Of a DNA stretch of 64,000 bases, positions 1 through 8,001 are shown one piece after another. How positions within the stretch are numbered: the first letter of the stretch is position 1; each line of letters starts with the position of its first letter. This stretch comes from Selenomonas sp. TAMA-11512 (GTDB taxonomy: Bacteria > Bacillota > Negativicutes > Selenomonadales > Selenomonadaceae): positions 2,340,501 through 2,404,500 of the forward strand of contig NZ_AP029018.1 in the NCBI RefSeq assembly GCF_037076525.1, written 5' to 3'. The translations under genes and the position numbers were made by a program. The notes under the pieces were generated by a model. That model was not told the origin of the DNA, ran no database searches, and saw only the letters and a program-made list of their open reading frames with translations.

Positions 1-37
1 TTAATCTGCCTTTTGGGGACTTTTTCACAAACGTCAT
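1..37 (-). CDS. Start of a minus-strand gene cut by the window edge
   Basis: Only about 12 codons are visible, beginning MTFVKKSPKGRL and running off the left edge. The ATG at 35-37 is preceded on the minus strand by GAGGAG about 5 bases upstream. The frame stays open to position 1. It follows the glycosyltransferase gene that stops at 47-49, so it would be the next gene of the same operon. A longer in-frame alternative starting at the ATG at 48-50, which overlaps that stop as ATGA, cannot be excluded. No function can be given from so few residues. Confidence 0.35.
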   Translation of the reverse strand, partial: MTFVKKSPKGRL

Positions 38-46
38 ACGAACTCC

Positions 47-1480
47 TCATATTCCCAAGGCGTCATTCTTCCGCTCCTCGCTTTGAAGTCCGCCGCTCTC
101 CCCGCTCTCTTTTGCAAGCATTTCGTTCTTCGCCGCCATGACAAGCGCATCCATCGCGCGCTCCAGCTCCGATGCCAGCACTTCCGACGCCTTCTCGTAC
201 GAGCCGACCGCCCAGTAGAGGAGAGCCGCTTCCTGCTCTTCCGCCGGAAGCTTTCTCATGTAGTAGGCGAGCACGGGAGAGGGACGAAACGCCTTTAGCT
301 GAGCCACCAAGATTTCTAAATCCTTTTCAGAGGCATAAATCGCATTCAAAATTTCAATGATATCGACAGGCGGGGCATCCTGTATGGCTTTGTATACCTT
401 TTGGAAAAGGCTCACATCTCTTGGAAAGCGCTTCAAGCCGTCCACATACGAAGACAGCGCCTCCATTGTCCGGCCTGCCGCGTCAAGGAGCCCGCCCCTG
501 ACGAGGCAGATCCGCGGCAGCCTGGATACGACACGATCCTCGCGTATCACCTGCTGCTCTTCCGCATAAAGAGCGTCGGCCTTTTCCATCCACTCTCTCG
601 CCTTAGCGTAGTCTTTTTTTTCCCACGCTAAAATTGCGCGATCATAGGGAAAGATCGCCATGTCCGGGTACCTTGCCATCGCACGGTCAAAGAGCTCTTC
701 TATCTCTTCATCCTCCGCCCCCAGGTGAATTTTAAGGTGAATCAGCTGATGGTACTCGGCGCCCTCACGCCCCATATACGATTCTCCCGAATCGACGACA
801 CGCTGCGCGTAGGAGAGCGCCTTCTCGTACTCTCCCAGCCCTATGTAGCACTCCGCAAAGTAAAAGGCATCCTCTGTCCCATCGTCCTTCCCCGCATGCT
901 TTTCCATCAGCAGATCAAGGTTGCGGTGCAGCTTTTCCCTGACGCGGCTCGAGGAATATCCCGTATGGTGTATCACGAGCTCCGTCGTTGAAAGGTTTTT
1001 ATGCTTTGCAGCATCCATGTCGACGAGCCGTTCATGGATGGCCCCCTCATATCGTATTTTCGGCGTATTGCGGAAGATGCGCAGCTGAAAGACGGCATTG
1101 ATGATCTTGTAATCCTGATCTTCATCAAAGTTGATGAGCTTGCAGACGACGCCGACAATCCTCTTGTTTTCCCTCTGGATTTGCTTAATCAGCGGCCGCA
1201 CCCTGCCCACTGTCTCCGGGCTGAACGCCTCGTCCGCGTCGAGAAATGCGATCCAATCGCCCTTCGCCTTTTTGATCGCGAAGTTCTTCGCCGCGGCAAA
1301 GTCGTTCTTCCACGGGAATTCATAGACGCGCGCACCGGATTCCCTCGCAATCGCTGCCGTCCTGTCCGTCGAGCCCGTATCCACGACGATGAGTTCATCG
1401 GCGAACTGCTTCATATTCTCAATCCATCGAGGAAGATTTTTCTCCTCGTTCTTTACGATAACACAGGCGGATATCTTCAT
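47..1480 (-). CDS. Glycosyltransferase family 2 with TPR tail
   Basis: A 477-residue cytoplasmic protein. The GT-A fold glycosyltransferase 2 domain occupies about residues 1-200: the ISACVIVKNEE start, the nucleotide-sugar motif VDTGSTD near 33-39 and the metal-binding DAD at 81-83. The rest is helical and TPR-like (AEYHQLIHLKI, YPDMAIFPYDRAIL). I chose the internal start at 1480 because its ATG overlaps the stop of the preceding gene as ATGA (1477-1480) and has a GGAGG just upstream; an upstream extension would lie inside that gene. Proteins of this GT2-TPR build often sit near flagellin genes and glycosylate flagellin or surface polymers. The fliC gene 4 kb away makes flagellin a reasonable but unproven target. 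Donor sugar and acceptor are not readable. Confidence 0.85.
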   Translation of the reverse strand: MKISACVIVKNEEKNLPRWIENMKQFADELIVVDTGSTDRTAAIARESGARVYEFPWKNDFAAAKNFAIKKAKGDWIAFLDADEAFSPETVGRVRPLIKQIQRENKRIVGVVCKLINFDEDQDYKIINAVFQLRIFRNTPKIRYEGAIHERLVDMDAAKHKNLSTTELVIHHTGYSSSRVREKLHRNLDLLMEKHAGKDDGTEDAFYFAECYIGLGEYEKALSYAQRVVDSGESYMGREGAEYHQLIHLKIHLGAEDEEIEELFDRAMARYPDMAIFPYDRAILAWEKKDYAKAREWMEKADALYAEEQQVIREDRVVSRLPRICLVRGGLLDAAGRTMEALSSYVDGLKRFPRDVSLFQKVYKAIQDAPPVDIIEILNAIYASEKDLEILVAQLKAFRPSPVLAYYMRKLPAEEQEAALLYWAVGSYEKASEVLASELERAMDALVMAAKNEMLAKESGESGGLQSEERKNDALGI

Positions 1481-3825
1481 GCACCCTCCTCCTCTCTTGC
1501 CTCCAGCGCCTGATACCTCTCCTGCAGGACAGGACTTCCAATTTCTTTCACGCATGACGACATCGCCCGATAAGCATCTCCATGAGACGCGGTCAATGCA
1601 CCCTCCTCGATGCACGGAAGGAGGCTTTTCAGATTCTCCGGAAGCAGCTGCGCCTCCAAGCGCAGATCCTCCAAGCGCTCCCCGCGCACGAGACGCTCTG
1701 CCAGCACGACCAAAAGCTGCTTCGCGAGATGGTTCACGCGCGCGGCAATCTCTTCCGTTGTCTCCACAGTGCCGTCCCCTTTCACTGCCCTCGACGCCCC
1801 TTCCAGCTCCTCCAGCAGCGCGAGCAGTATCGGCTTCTGCGCGGCAAAAGAACTCGCTTCTTTCGAGGAGTTCACCTCCGCGGCGGACATCGCGCGGCGC
1901 ACAGCGGCGAGCGCCTCCTCTTTCTTTCCCCGCTGCATTAAGATGATGCTGAGCTCGCCATAGAAATCCGGCAAGTCGGGAAACACGTTGATTGCTTTTT
2001 CCACAAACGCCTGTATCTCCTCCAGCGGACGGTTCAGCTTGTGCATGGAGGCAATCGCGCGTCGGTACATATCGCTCTCCGAGCCGATGCTCTTTGCCCC
2101 TTCTGTCAATGCCTTGATCGCATAGGACAAAGACTTCTCATATTCCCCGAAGCCATACCAGCTTTCCGCCAAGTACCGCCAATGGTGCGGCTGCTCTCCT
2201 ATTTCCGCAATCTCCTTCTGCAGGATATCGAAGTTTCGCTTCAGCTTGCGCTTCATGCGCCCCGTTGAGTATCCCAGATGCAGGATCGGAAGTCTGTCCT
2301 GCTCTCTGTAGAGATCCATCTCGCCCCCCTTTTTCTGCGGCTGCTCATGGAGTCTTCCATAATAGCGGATACTGTCCTTCCTCCGCAGGATACGTATCGC
2401 AAACATGCGGTCAATCTCCTGATTGCCACGGTCTTCATCGATGTTGATGAGCGGTAGGTGGATTGCCTCGGGCGATTCGTCCCGCAGGCTCATCATGGCG
2501 ATATACGGACGGACGAGCGTCGGCGTCTTGAAGTATTCATCCGTGTCAAGAAATACAATCCATTCGCCCGTTGCCCGCTCCAGCGCATAGTTCTTCGCCG
2601 CGGCGAAATCATCCTGCCACACGATGCGATGGATGTGCAGCGGAGACCTCCGCGCCTTCTCAGACGATTCCTTTTCTCTCTGCAGCGCATCCAATGTCCC
2701 GTCCGTTGAGCCCGTATCGACAACGATGCGCTCATCGGCGTAGATTGCTGTCTCTTCCAGCCATCGTTCGATATCCTGCTCCGCATTCTTTGTGATGCAG
2801 CACGCGGAGACGCGGATTGACTTCGCTTGCGCCAGGATGCTTTTCCACTGCAGGATGTGCATTGTCGCAAGGGAGTGGAGTGCTTTAGGCATGCCGCCCT
2901 GCTTCTGATAGAGGGAGATTGCTTTTTTCATCGACTGTATCGCATTGGGAAAATCGAGCAGATAGGCGGTCGTCTCCGAAAAATCCGCGTGAAAGGATGC
3001 CTCCCTCGGGTAGTCCCGTATCGCCTGCTCCAGGATTATTCTCTTTTCACCCGCGCTCTTGGCGTAATGCAGGAGGATGCGATAGCTGCTCGCCGGATTC
3101 GTCCGCGGCTGCGGTCCCAGCGCCACATCGAGCCGCGCGTATCGGAGAGCCTCCGCCTCATTTTCCAAGCCGTAGTAGGCATCCGCCAGATAGTGATAGT
3201 AATGCGTCTTCTCATCATCCCGCGCCATCTCTTCAAGCAGCATCCGGACATTGCGCTCCGCCTTTCTCCGAGATATGCTCGCTGCGTAGCCCGTATGATA
3301 CAGGCACAGTTCATCCTTTCGGAGCGTGTGAATCTTCCGCAGCGGCTGTCCCCCTTTGATAATCTCTTCATGTATTCTGCCCCGATACCGTGTCTCCGGA
3401 GTCTTTCGAAAAGCGCGCAGCACAACATCCTCACCCAGGATCGCCCCGTCCTCGTCCACATGCACCATCGGAAAGAGCAGTCCGTCATGCTCTCCATACT
3501 TCCTGATTGTTGAGCGCAGATTCCCTCTCGTCTCCTCCGTAAGGTATTCATCCGCGTCGAGGAAGATCACCCAATCGCCGGTCGTCCGCTCCAGAGCATA
3601 ATTTCTCGCCGCGGCGAAGTCATCGCACCAAGAGAAGTGATGGAGGCTGCATCCTATCTCTCTCTCCAGCGTTTTCATTACCTCGATTGTCCCATCCGTC
3701 GAGCCCGTATCCACGACGATGACTTCATCGACGCCGTCACGAAGCGAGGCGATCGAGCGGACAATGTTTTCCTCTTCATCTTTTACAATATAGCACGCCG
3801 ATATTCGAACTGCATTTCTATCCAT
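1477..3825 (-). CDS. Double GT2-TPR glycosyltransferase
   Basis: A 782-residue protein made of two copies of the same module. Module 1 has VRISACYIVKDEE at about 6-18, VDTGSTDGT at 38-46 and DAD at 90-92, followed by TPR-like helices to about 330. Module 2 restarts at about 336 (IRVSACCITKNAEQ), with VDTGSTDGT and FLDTDEY, followed by a second TPR-like region and a basic/acidic helical tail. Both modules keep the GT-A metal motif, so both may be active. The modules resemble the single-module protein encoded just downstream, pointing to repeated duplication. The start ATG has GAGGAG 4 bases upstream, and the stop overlaps the next start as ATGA, so the two genes are translationally coupled. 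Two transfers in series or two sugars are possible; flagellin is the suspected acceptor by location. Confidence 0.85.
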   Translation of the reverse strand: MDRNAVRISACYIVKDEEENIVRSIASLRDGVDEVIVVDTGSTDGTIEVMKTLEREIGCSLHHFSWCDDFAAARNYALERTTGDWVIFLDADEYLTEETRGNLRSTIRKYGEHDGLLFPMVHVDEDGAILGEDVVLRAFRKTPETRYRGRIHEEIIKGGQPLRKIHTLRKDELCLYHTGYAASISRRKAERNVRMLLEEMARDDEKTHYYHYLADAYYGLENEAEALRYARLDVALGPQPRTNPASSYRILLHYAKSAGEKRIILEQAIRDYPREASFHADFSETTAYLLDFPNAIQSMKKAISLYQKQGGMPKALHSLATMHILQWKSILAQAKSIRVSACCITKNAEQDIERWLEETAIYADERIVVDTGSTDGTLDALQREKESSEKARRSPLHIHRIVWQDDFAAAKNYALERATGEWIVFLDTDEYFKTPTLVRPYIAMMSLRDESPEAIHLPLINIDEDRGNQEIDRMFAIRILRRKDSIRYYGRLHEQPQKKGGEMDLYREQDRLPILHLGYSTGRMKRKLKRNFDILQKEIAEIGEQPHHWRYLAESWYGFGEYEKSLSYAIKALTEGAKSIGSESDMYRRAIASMHKLNRPLEEIQAFVEKAINVFPDLPDFYGELSIILMQRGKKEEALAAVRRAMSAAEVNSSKEASSFAAQKPILLALLEELEGASRAVKGDGTVETTEEIAARVNHLAKQLLVVLAERLVRGERLEDLRLEAQLLPENLKSLLPCIEEGALTASHGDAYRAMSSCVKEIGSPVLQERYQALEAREEEGA

Positions 3826-3868
3826 GGTACTCCTCTACACCCCATCCTATGACGACATACTTCATCCT

Positions 3869-3897
3869 ATTATATCGCATAAACAGGTCTTTGTCTT
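3869..3897 (-). promoter_or_regulatory. Likely sigma-A promoter of the glycosyltransferase operon
   Basis: On the minus strand a perfect TATAAT lies at 3874-3869. A 17-base spacer separates it from AAGACA at 3897-3892, a partial match to TTGACA. It is about 45 bases upstream of the glycosyltransferase start at 3825 and in the right direction. No other good -10 element was seen in this gap. Confidence 0.5.
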
Positions 3898-3970
3898 TAC
3901 TTCGCGTACGCATTCTCCTTTGGCAAGTGTTATGAGGAATTTTGACACTGGGTTCTCACCCAATCTTCGT

Positions 3971-4003
3971 CAGGAAAAAGAAAAGGCTGCCCGTCCGGCA
4001 GCC
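3971..4003 (-). terminator. Rho-independent terminator after the DUF4143 ATPase
   Basis: A 7-bp perfect stem (ggctgcc at 3985-3991 against ggcagcc at 3997-4003) with a 5-base loop is followed on the minus strand by TTTTCTTTTT. It lies 25 bases past the ATPase stop and ends that transcript before the glycosyltransferase operon. Confidence 0.8.
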
Positions 4004-4028
4004 CTAAGGACACGCTGAAATATATCCC

Positions 4029-5360
4029 TCAAAGAAACGGCGTCATGTAAATGGGAAGAAATACGACATCCCCCTCCTTTTGCATATCCTTTGTGCACAG
4101 GATGTACTTCTCCCCGATCTGCGCGGAATATCTCCGGCAAAAGACATCAAACGAAGTATGCCTCTTATACCCTGAGGATTTAACTTCAATGGGGCACATT
4201 TTATTCTTTCGTGATATGAGAAAATCCACTTCATAGTTTTTTGCTATCTTCTCACTGTTCGAAAACGCGTGATAGAACAGATCATATTCCCTTGCCGCCA
4301 GCATCTGCGCAGCGAGGTTCTCATAGAGATAGCCGAGATTTGCCGAATGCTTGTCACTGAGCAGCTTCTGATAGATACCATTTTCTGTAAACGCCTTGTT
4401 CTTGAACATCAGTGTGGTAAAGAGTCCCGTATCGGACAAAAATAGCTTAAACCGCTTCAAATCAAGATAAGAAGCCATTTCTGCAGAAGGATTGCTCGTA
4501 TGATACGCGGCAAGCACCGTTCGTGAATCAATCAGCTCCGAAATGAGCTCCAGGGAATTTCCCGGGCGCAGATGCGCTATGACGCTCGATACCTTATAGC
4601 GCGCATCATTTTTATGCAGCTGCGCAGGGATGGCGTCAAACAGGCGTGAGAGTCGCCCCGTTTCATCAATTTTATAAAAGTCGTCCTCGTAAAGCTGCAA
4701 TATATCTCGTTTCACCCGGTCTACGACCTCAAAGTTATTCGACTGCAGATACGCGTCTACTGCCTGCGGCATACCTCCGACGAGCATATACAGGCGAAGA
4801 GACCGCATGATCCGGCGATGCGCACCGTCTCCGGCGGGCTTGCAGTCCTGATACAGCTGTCGCAGCAGCGGTATTGTGACATCGTCCCCGATTGCCCATA
4901 AAAACTCTTCAAAATCCATCGGATGCATACGGATCTTTCGTTCCTCGCTGGGAATCAAAATGTCCTTGACATTTTTCTTGATGGAAATCAATGATCCCGT
5001 CTCTATATACGCGTATCGACAGTCAGCCACAAGGTGTTTAATCGCTTGGCGAGCCGCCGGAAAAAGCTGCACCTCGTCAAAGACAATCAGCGATTTCCCC
5101 TCGATAAGCCGGACACCTGTCAGCAGCTGAAGCTGAAGAAAGAAGTAGTCCAAGTCGGAAATGTCCTGAAACAGGTCACGGATTTCCTGTGCGCAGGACG
5201 AAAAGTCGATCAGAATAAAACTTTCGTATTCCTGCTGCGCAAACGCCTTAACAACCGTGGACTTTCCCACACGACGCGCTCCCTCCACAAGGAGCGCCGT
5301 CTTGCCGTTCTCTTCATTTTTCCATGTCCGCAGCTTCTCCAAAATCTTTCGTCGAAACAT
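4029..5360 (-). CDS. AAA ATPase with DUF4143 domain
   Basis: A 443-residue protein of the widespread ATP-binding DUF4143 family. The AAA domain has Walker A GARRVGKS at about 27-34 and Walker B SLIVFDEVQLF around 90-100. The C-terminal DUF4143 part ends in a nuclease-like signature, EVDFLI followed by PIEVKS, resembling the D-ExK core of PD-(D/E)XK folds. Whether it cuts nucleic acid is unknown, and the family's physiological role is unsettled. I chose the start at 5360 because AAGGA lies 5-6 bases upstream; a start at 5384 lacks such a site. The gene is monocistronic, with its own terminator, and separates the glycosyltransferases from the flagellin cluster, so it looks inserted. Four spaced repeats lie upstream. 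Substrate unknown. Confidence 0.85.
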   Translation of the reverse strand: MFRRKILEKLRTWKNEENGKTALLVEGARRVGKSTVVKAFAQQEYESFILIDFSSCAQEIRDLFQDISDLDYFFLQLQLLTGVRLIEGKSLIVFDEVQLFPAARQAIKHLVADCRYAYIETGSLISIKKNVKDILIPSEERKIRMHPMDFEEFLWAIGDDVTIPLLRQLYQDCKPAGDGAHRRIMRSLRLYMLVGGMPQAVDAYLQSNNFEVVDRVKRDILQLYEDDFYKIDETGRLSRLFDAIPAQLHKNDARYKVSSVIAHLRPGNSLELISELIDSRTVLAAYHTSNPSAEMASYLDLKRFKLFLSDTGLFTTLMFKNKAFTENGIYQKLLSDKHSANLGYLYENLAAQMLAAREYDLFYHAFSNSEKIAKNYEVDFLISRKNKMCPIEVKSSGYKRHTSFDVFCRRYSAQIGEKYILCTKDMQKEGDVVFLPIYMTPFL

Positions 5361-5405
5361 AGAAGTCCTTCCCATCATCCGCAACTCACATCCGCTTTAT
5401 ATCAC

Positions 5406-5529
5406 CTATTCAAAATCGACATTTTTATTTTATAATATCTAGTCAAAAATGGCAAATTTATTTTCATGTTTCTATTCAAAAAATGACAAATCTTTTTTCT
5501 CACTTCTATTCAAAAATGGGAAATCTTTA
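5406..5529 (-). repeat. Four direct repeats with 33-34 bp period upstream of the ATPase
   Basis: Four related AT-rich units of about 22 bp, consensus ctattcaaaaatggcaaatc, begin at 5406, 5439, 5472 and 5506, so the spacing is 33, 33 and 34 bp (about three helical turns). The units at 5472 and 5506 are the best preserved; those at 5406 and 5439 carry substitutions. The array ends 46 bp before the ATPase start at 5360 and lies just beyond the fliC terminator. The phased spacing suggests cooperative protein binding on one DNA face, most simply as an operator for the ATPase gene. This is inference. Confidence 0.75.
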
Positions 5530-5550
5530 TGTTTCATATTTTCAGGACAC

Positions 5551-5580
5551 AAAAAAGAAGCCCCCGTATGGGAGCTTCTT
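5551..5580 (-). terminator. Terminator of fliC
   Basis: A hairpin (gaagc-ccc at 5557-5564 against ggg-a-gcttc ending 5578) is followed on the minus strand by six T residues at 5556-5551. It starts 12 bases after the fliC stop codon. Confidence 0.8.
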
Positions 5581-5591
5581 TCGGAGCCGTC

Positions 5592-6908
5592 TTACTGGAG
5601 AAGGCTGAGAACACCGGAGCTGGTCTGATTTGCCTGCGAAAGCATGGACTGAGCAGCCTGCATGAGAACATTGTTCTTCGTGTAGTTGGTCATTTCCTTT
5701 GCCATATCCGCATCGCGAATCGTGGACTCTGCTGCCTGGACATTCTCTGCGGAAGTCGTCAGGTTCGTCGATGTGTAGTTCAAGCGCATCTGGACGGAAC
5801 CGAGGGACGTCTGCTGATCGAGAGCCTTCTGGATAGCATTGTCAAGAACGTTGATAGCGGCATTTGCTTTCTCACGTGTAGAGATGTTGAGCGTGGCACC
5901 GTTCGAACCTGTGAGACCGAGAGCCTCGGAGCGCATATCCGTCATGCTGACGCGAATTGCCTGGTTCGCCTTCGTACCGATCTGGAAGTTCATCGCATTA
6001 TCCTGCGAAGTATCCTGTGCGCGGATCGTCTCGGTGAAATCATCGAGGTACGCATTCGTCGTCTTCTTGATGGAACCGTTTGTATCCGTGATGGAGAACG
6101 TGATGCCGCCGATGGAGTTGTGGACGCCGCCCGTCGTACCGCCAATTGTAAGAGCCGATGCGCCGGATGCCGTGTAGATGGAATCGCCGGATGCGTTGAG
6201 TCCGATCCACGAGCTGGCGGAAGCGGCAGTCTTTGCAATCGCAGTATTGGCCGAATTAGCCAGTTCAAGGATCTTATTAAAGGTCATATCCGTGGAGACC
6301 TTCGCGCTCGTGACATACGTCTTGCCCTGATGCGTAAAGGAAACCGTGATCGTATCGCTCGAAAGGATGTTCAGGCTGCGGCCCGTACGATCCTTCATCT
6401 CCGTGAACTTCGTCGTACCAGACGTATCTGTGGCGAGGGACTGGTTCGTGAAGGACGAAACCGTTGCCGTGTCGATCTTCTGGTTGTGCGAACCGTCAAC
6501 GAGGTACTTGCCGTTGAACGTGATGGCAGCGTTGTCGTTGATCTGGTCGATGCTCTGGTCGAGCTCCTTCTGAATCGTTGCACGGTCCGCGTCGGTGTTC
6601 GTGTCGTTCGCCGCGTTGATGACCTTCTCTTTAAGGGTCTTCAGGATCTCAACCGTCGAGGAAACGGCACCCTCGGCAACCTTCATCATGGAGTTGCCGT
6701 TCTGTGTGTTCTGGTTGTCCTGGTCGAGGGAGCGAATCTGGACGCGCATGCGCTCGGAAATAGCATAGCCCGAAGCGTCATCGACAGCGCCGTTGATCTT
6801 CATGCCCGAAGAGACTTTCTCAAGGCTCTTGGAGAGAGCGCTCTGATTCTTGTTTAACGTGTTCAGCGTGTTGATTGCCGACATGTTGTTCTTAACTACC
6901 ATTGCCAT
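5592..6908 (-). CDS. fliC: Flagellin
   Basis: A 438-residue filament subunit exported through the flagellar type III apparatus. The N-terminal D0/D1 region is canonical (NNMSAINTLNTLNKNQ, then LEKVSSGMKINGAVDDASG), as is the C-terminal D1/D0 region (STIRDADMAKEMTNYTKNNVL, ending QTSSGVLSLLQ). The central D2/D3 part, about residues 150-330, is variable and Thr/Ser-rich, so it could carry O-linked glycans. The start ATG at 6908 has GGAGG about 8 bases upstream. A sigma-28 promoter and a CsrA-type leader hairpin lie upstream and a terminator follows, so it is transcribed alone at the distal end of the cluster. Confidence 0.97.
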   Translation of the reverse strand: MAMVVKNNMSAINTLNTLNKNQSALSKSLEKVSSGMKINGAVDDASGYAISERMRVQIRSLDQDNQNTQNGNSMMKVAEGAVSSTVEILKTLKEKVINAANDTNTDADRATIQKELDQSIDQINDNAAITFNGKYLVDGSHNQKIDTATVSSFTNQSLATDTSGTTKFTEMKDRTGRSLNILSSDTITVSFTHQGKTYVTSAKVSTDMTFNKILELANSANTAIAKTAASASSWIGLNASGDSIYTASGASALTIGGTTGGVHNSIGGITFSITDTNGSIKKTTNAYLDDFTETIRAQDTSQDNAMNFQIGTKANQAIRVSMTDMRSEALGLTGSNGATLNISTREKANAAINVLDNAIQKALDQQTSLGSVQMRLNYTSTNLTTSAENVQAAESTIRDADMAKEMTNYTKNNVLMQAAQSMLSQANQTSSGVLSLLQ

Positions 6909-6913
6909 GATTA

Positions 6914-6953
6914 TTTTCCTCCTTGGAAATCACTCACCCTACATCCGTGTAGG
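6914..6953 (-). promoter_or_regulatory. CsrA-type binding hairpin and second site over the fliC Shine-Dalgarno
   Basis: In the fliC leader the minus strand carries a 6-bp perfect stem, CCTACA/TGTAGG (6953-6938), presenting CGGA as the tetraloop. The string TACACGGATGT differs at one position from the CsrA SELEX consensus RUACARGGAUGU. About 12-20 bases downstream the Shine-Dalgarno AAGGAGGAAA supplies a second GGA. This two-site layout matches the known CsrA block on Bacillus subtilis hag translation, and csrA and fliW are encoded in the same cluster. Confidence 0.7.
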
Positions 6954-7079
6954 ATGACCATCGGGCGTATGCCCCAAACTTATGAAGAGATGCGAGAGGA
7001 GCTGCTAGCGGTCTCATCTCTCCCATCCATCTTCCCTGATGTTCAGGCGAGAGTTCCTTCTCTTGCCTGCTCAATTACT

Positions 7080-7106
7080 TTATCGGTCTCCCGATTCAAA
7101 GACTTA
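7080..7106 (-). promoter_or_regulatory. Sigma-28 (FliA/SigD) promoter of fliC
   Basis: On the minus strand TAAG (7106-7103) is separated by exactly 15 bases from ACCGATAA (7087-7080). The SigD/FliA consensus is TAAA-N15-GCCGATAA/T. It points at fliC and would give a leader of about 165 nt that contains the CsrA hairpin and a second hairpin near 7031-7045. Confidence 0.75.
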
Positions 7107-7181
7107 AGTATTTTTTGTTTTTTTCTTATGGGTAATTAGTCTTATATTTTGTGTGTGGCAAAATCGGACTCGAGGACGTCC

Positions 7182-7517
7182 TCAATATTCGCGATTAAAA
7201 ATGTGTCCCAGAGGTGAAAACCCGTGCACGTCATACGAGTGTACTCTGTCCGTGTTGTTCCTGGAGCGGTTGAGCCACGTCTTCGCCTTGAAGATGAGCG
7301 CTTTTTCCCGCGGCTCCATCTCCCTTAGCATCGCCTGTCCCCGCGTATCCTGCTTGAGCAGCGCGATTCCGTCCTTGCCGAGCTGCGCATAGAGCTTCGC
7401 TCGCTGCGCCTGCAGCTCGAAGAACGTATCGATCTTTTCATCGGCGAGGAATTTCTCCATCTCGCCGGCAAGCATCCCGTACGTCTCCAAGAGGGAGAGC
7501 GCTTCTTCCACGGTCAT
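7182..7517 (-). CDS. fliT: FliT-like flagellar chaperone
   Basis: A 111-residue, largely helical small protein (TVEEALSLLETYGMLAGEMEKFL, FFELQAQRAKLYAQLGKDG). The start at 7517 overlaps the fliS stop as ATGA, so translation is coupled to fliS; a longer upstream reading frame is out-of-frame fliS sequence. Position directly after fliS matches fliT in Bacillus, where FliT is the export chaperone of the cap protein FliD. Sequence similarity to known FliT cannot be judged by eye, so the assignment rests mainly on size, helicity and synteny. Confidence 0.6.
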   Translation of the reverse strand: MTVEEALSLLETYGMLAGEMEKFLADEKIDTFFELQAQRAKLYAQLGKDGIALLKQDTRGQAMLREMEPREKALIFKAKTWLNRSRNNTDRVHSYDVHGFSPLGHIFNREY

Positions 7518-7927
7518 ACGGCACCCGCCTCTTCCTTCGCCTTTGCCTCCGCCTTTTCGACGCGCGCCTTCTTCATCGCCTGTGCCCACGCATCCCGCAG
7601 CTCGATGATGACGGCATAGGCGTCGTCAACCTTCTGCGGGTCGCTGTTCATGTTCGCCTGCACAAGGCAGTCGTAGACGTAGTTGTACAGGGGAAGGAGC
7701 TGCTTGGCGATATCGTACTGCATGTCGAGCGTCACGCGGAACTCGGTAATGATCTTTTCGGCGCGCAGGATGGCATTGTTCGCCGCCTCCCATTCTTTCT
7801 TCTCAAGGTGTTCCTTGCCCTCGTTCATAAAGCGCAGGCATCCGTTGTAGAGCATGAGCGTCAGCGCCTCGGGCGTAGCGGTCATGATCTGTTGTCTCTT
7901 ATATGCTTCTGCTGCCGTATTGGGCAT
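7514..7927 (-). CDS. fliS: Flagellin export chaperone FliS
   Basis: A 137-residue helical-bundle protein with the FliS hallmarks AYKRQQIMTATPEALTLMLY near the N-terminus, NNAILRAEKIITEF and LPLYNYVYDCLVQANM. FliS binds the disordered C-terminus of flagellin in the cytoplasm and prevents premature polymerisation; in Bacillus it also links flagellin level to FliW/CsrA. GGAGG is 8 bases upstream of the start. It follows fliD and overlaps the fliT-like gene. Confidence 0.95.
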   Translation of the reverse strand: MPNTAAEAYKRQQIMTATPEALTLMLYNGCLRFMNEGKEHLEKKEWEAANNAILRAEKIITEFRVTLDMQYDIAKQLLPLYNYVYDCLVQANMNSDPQKVDDAYAVIIELRDAWAQAMKKARVEKAEAKAKEEAGAV

Positions 7928-8001
7928 GAAAGCTACCTCCTTGATCGTATCGTATTATGGAATCACGGATGCATTGAGAACTTTATTTTATCCGTGCCTC
8001 C

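Noticed and set aside
5406-5529. CRISPR-like array
   Set aside because: The spaced repeats have only four diverged units with spacers of about 11 bp, too short for CRISPR spacers, and no cas genes are near.
5529-6857. A 442-codon plus-strand frame opposite fliC
   Set aside because: Antisense shadow of the flagellin gene; the product is low in recognisable folds and lies over the fliC terminator.
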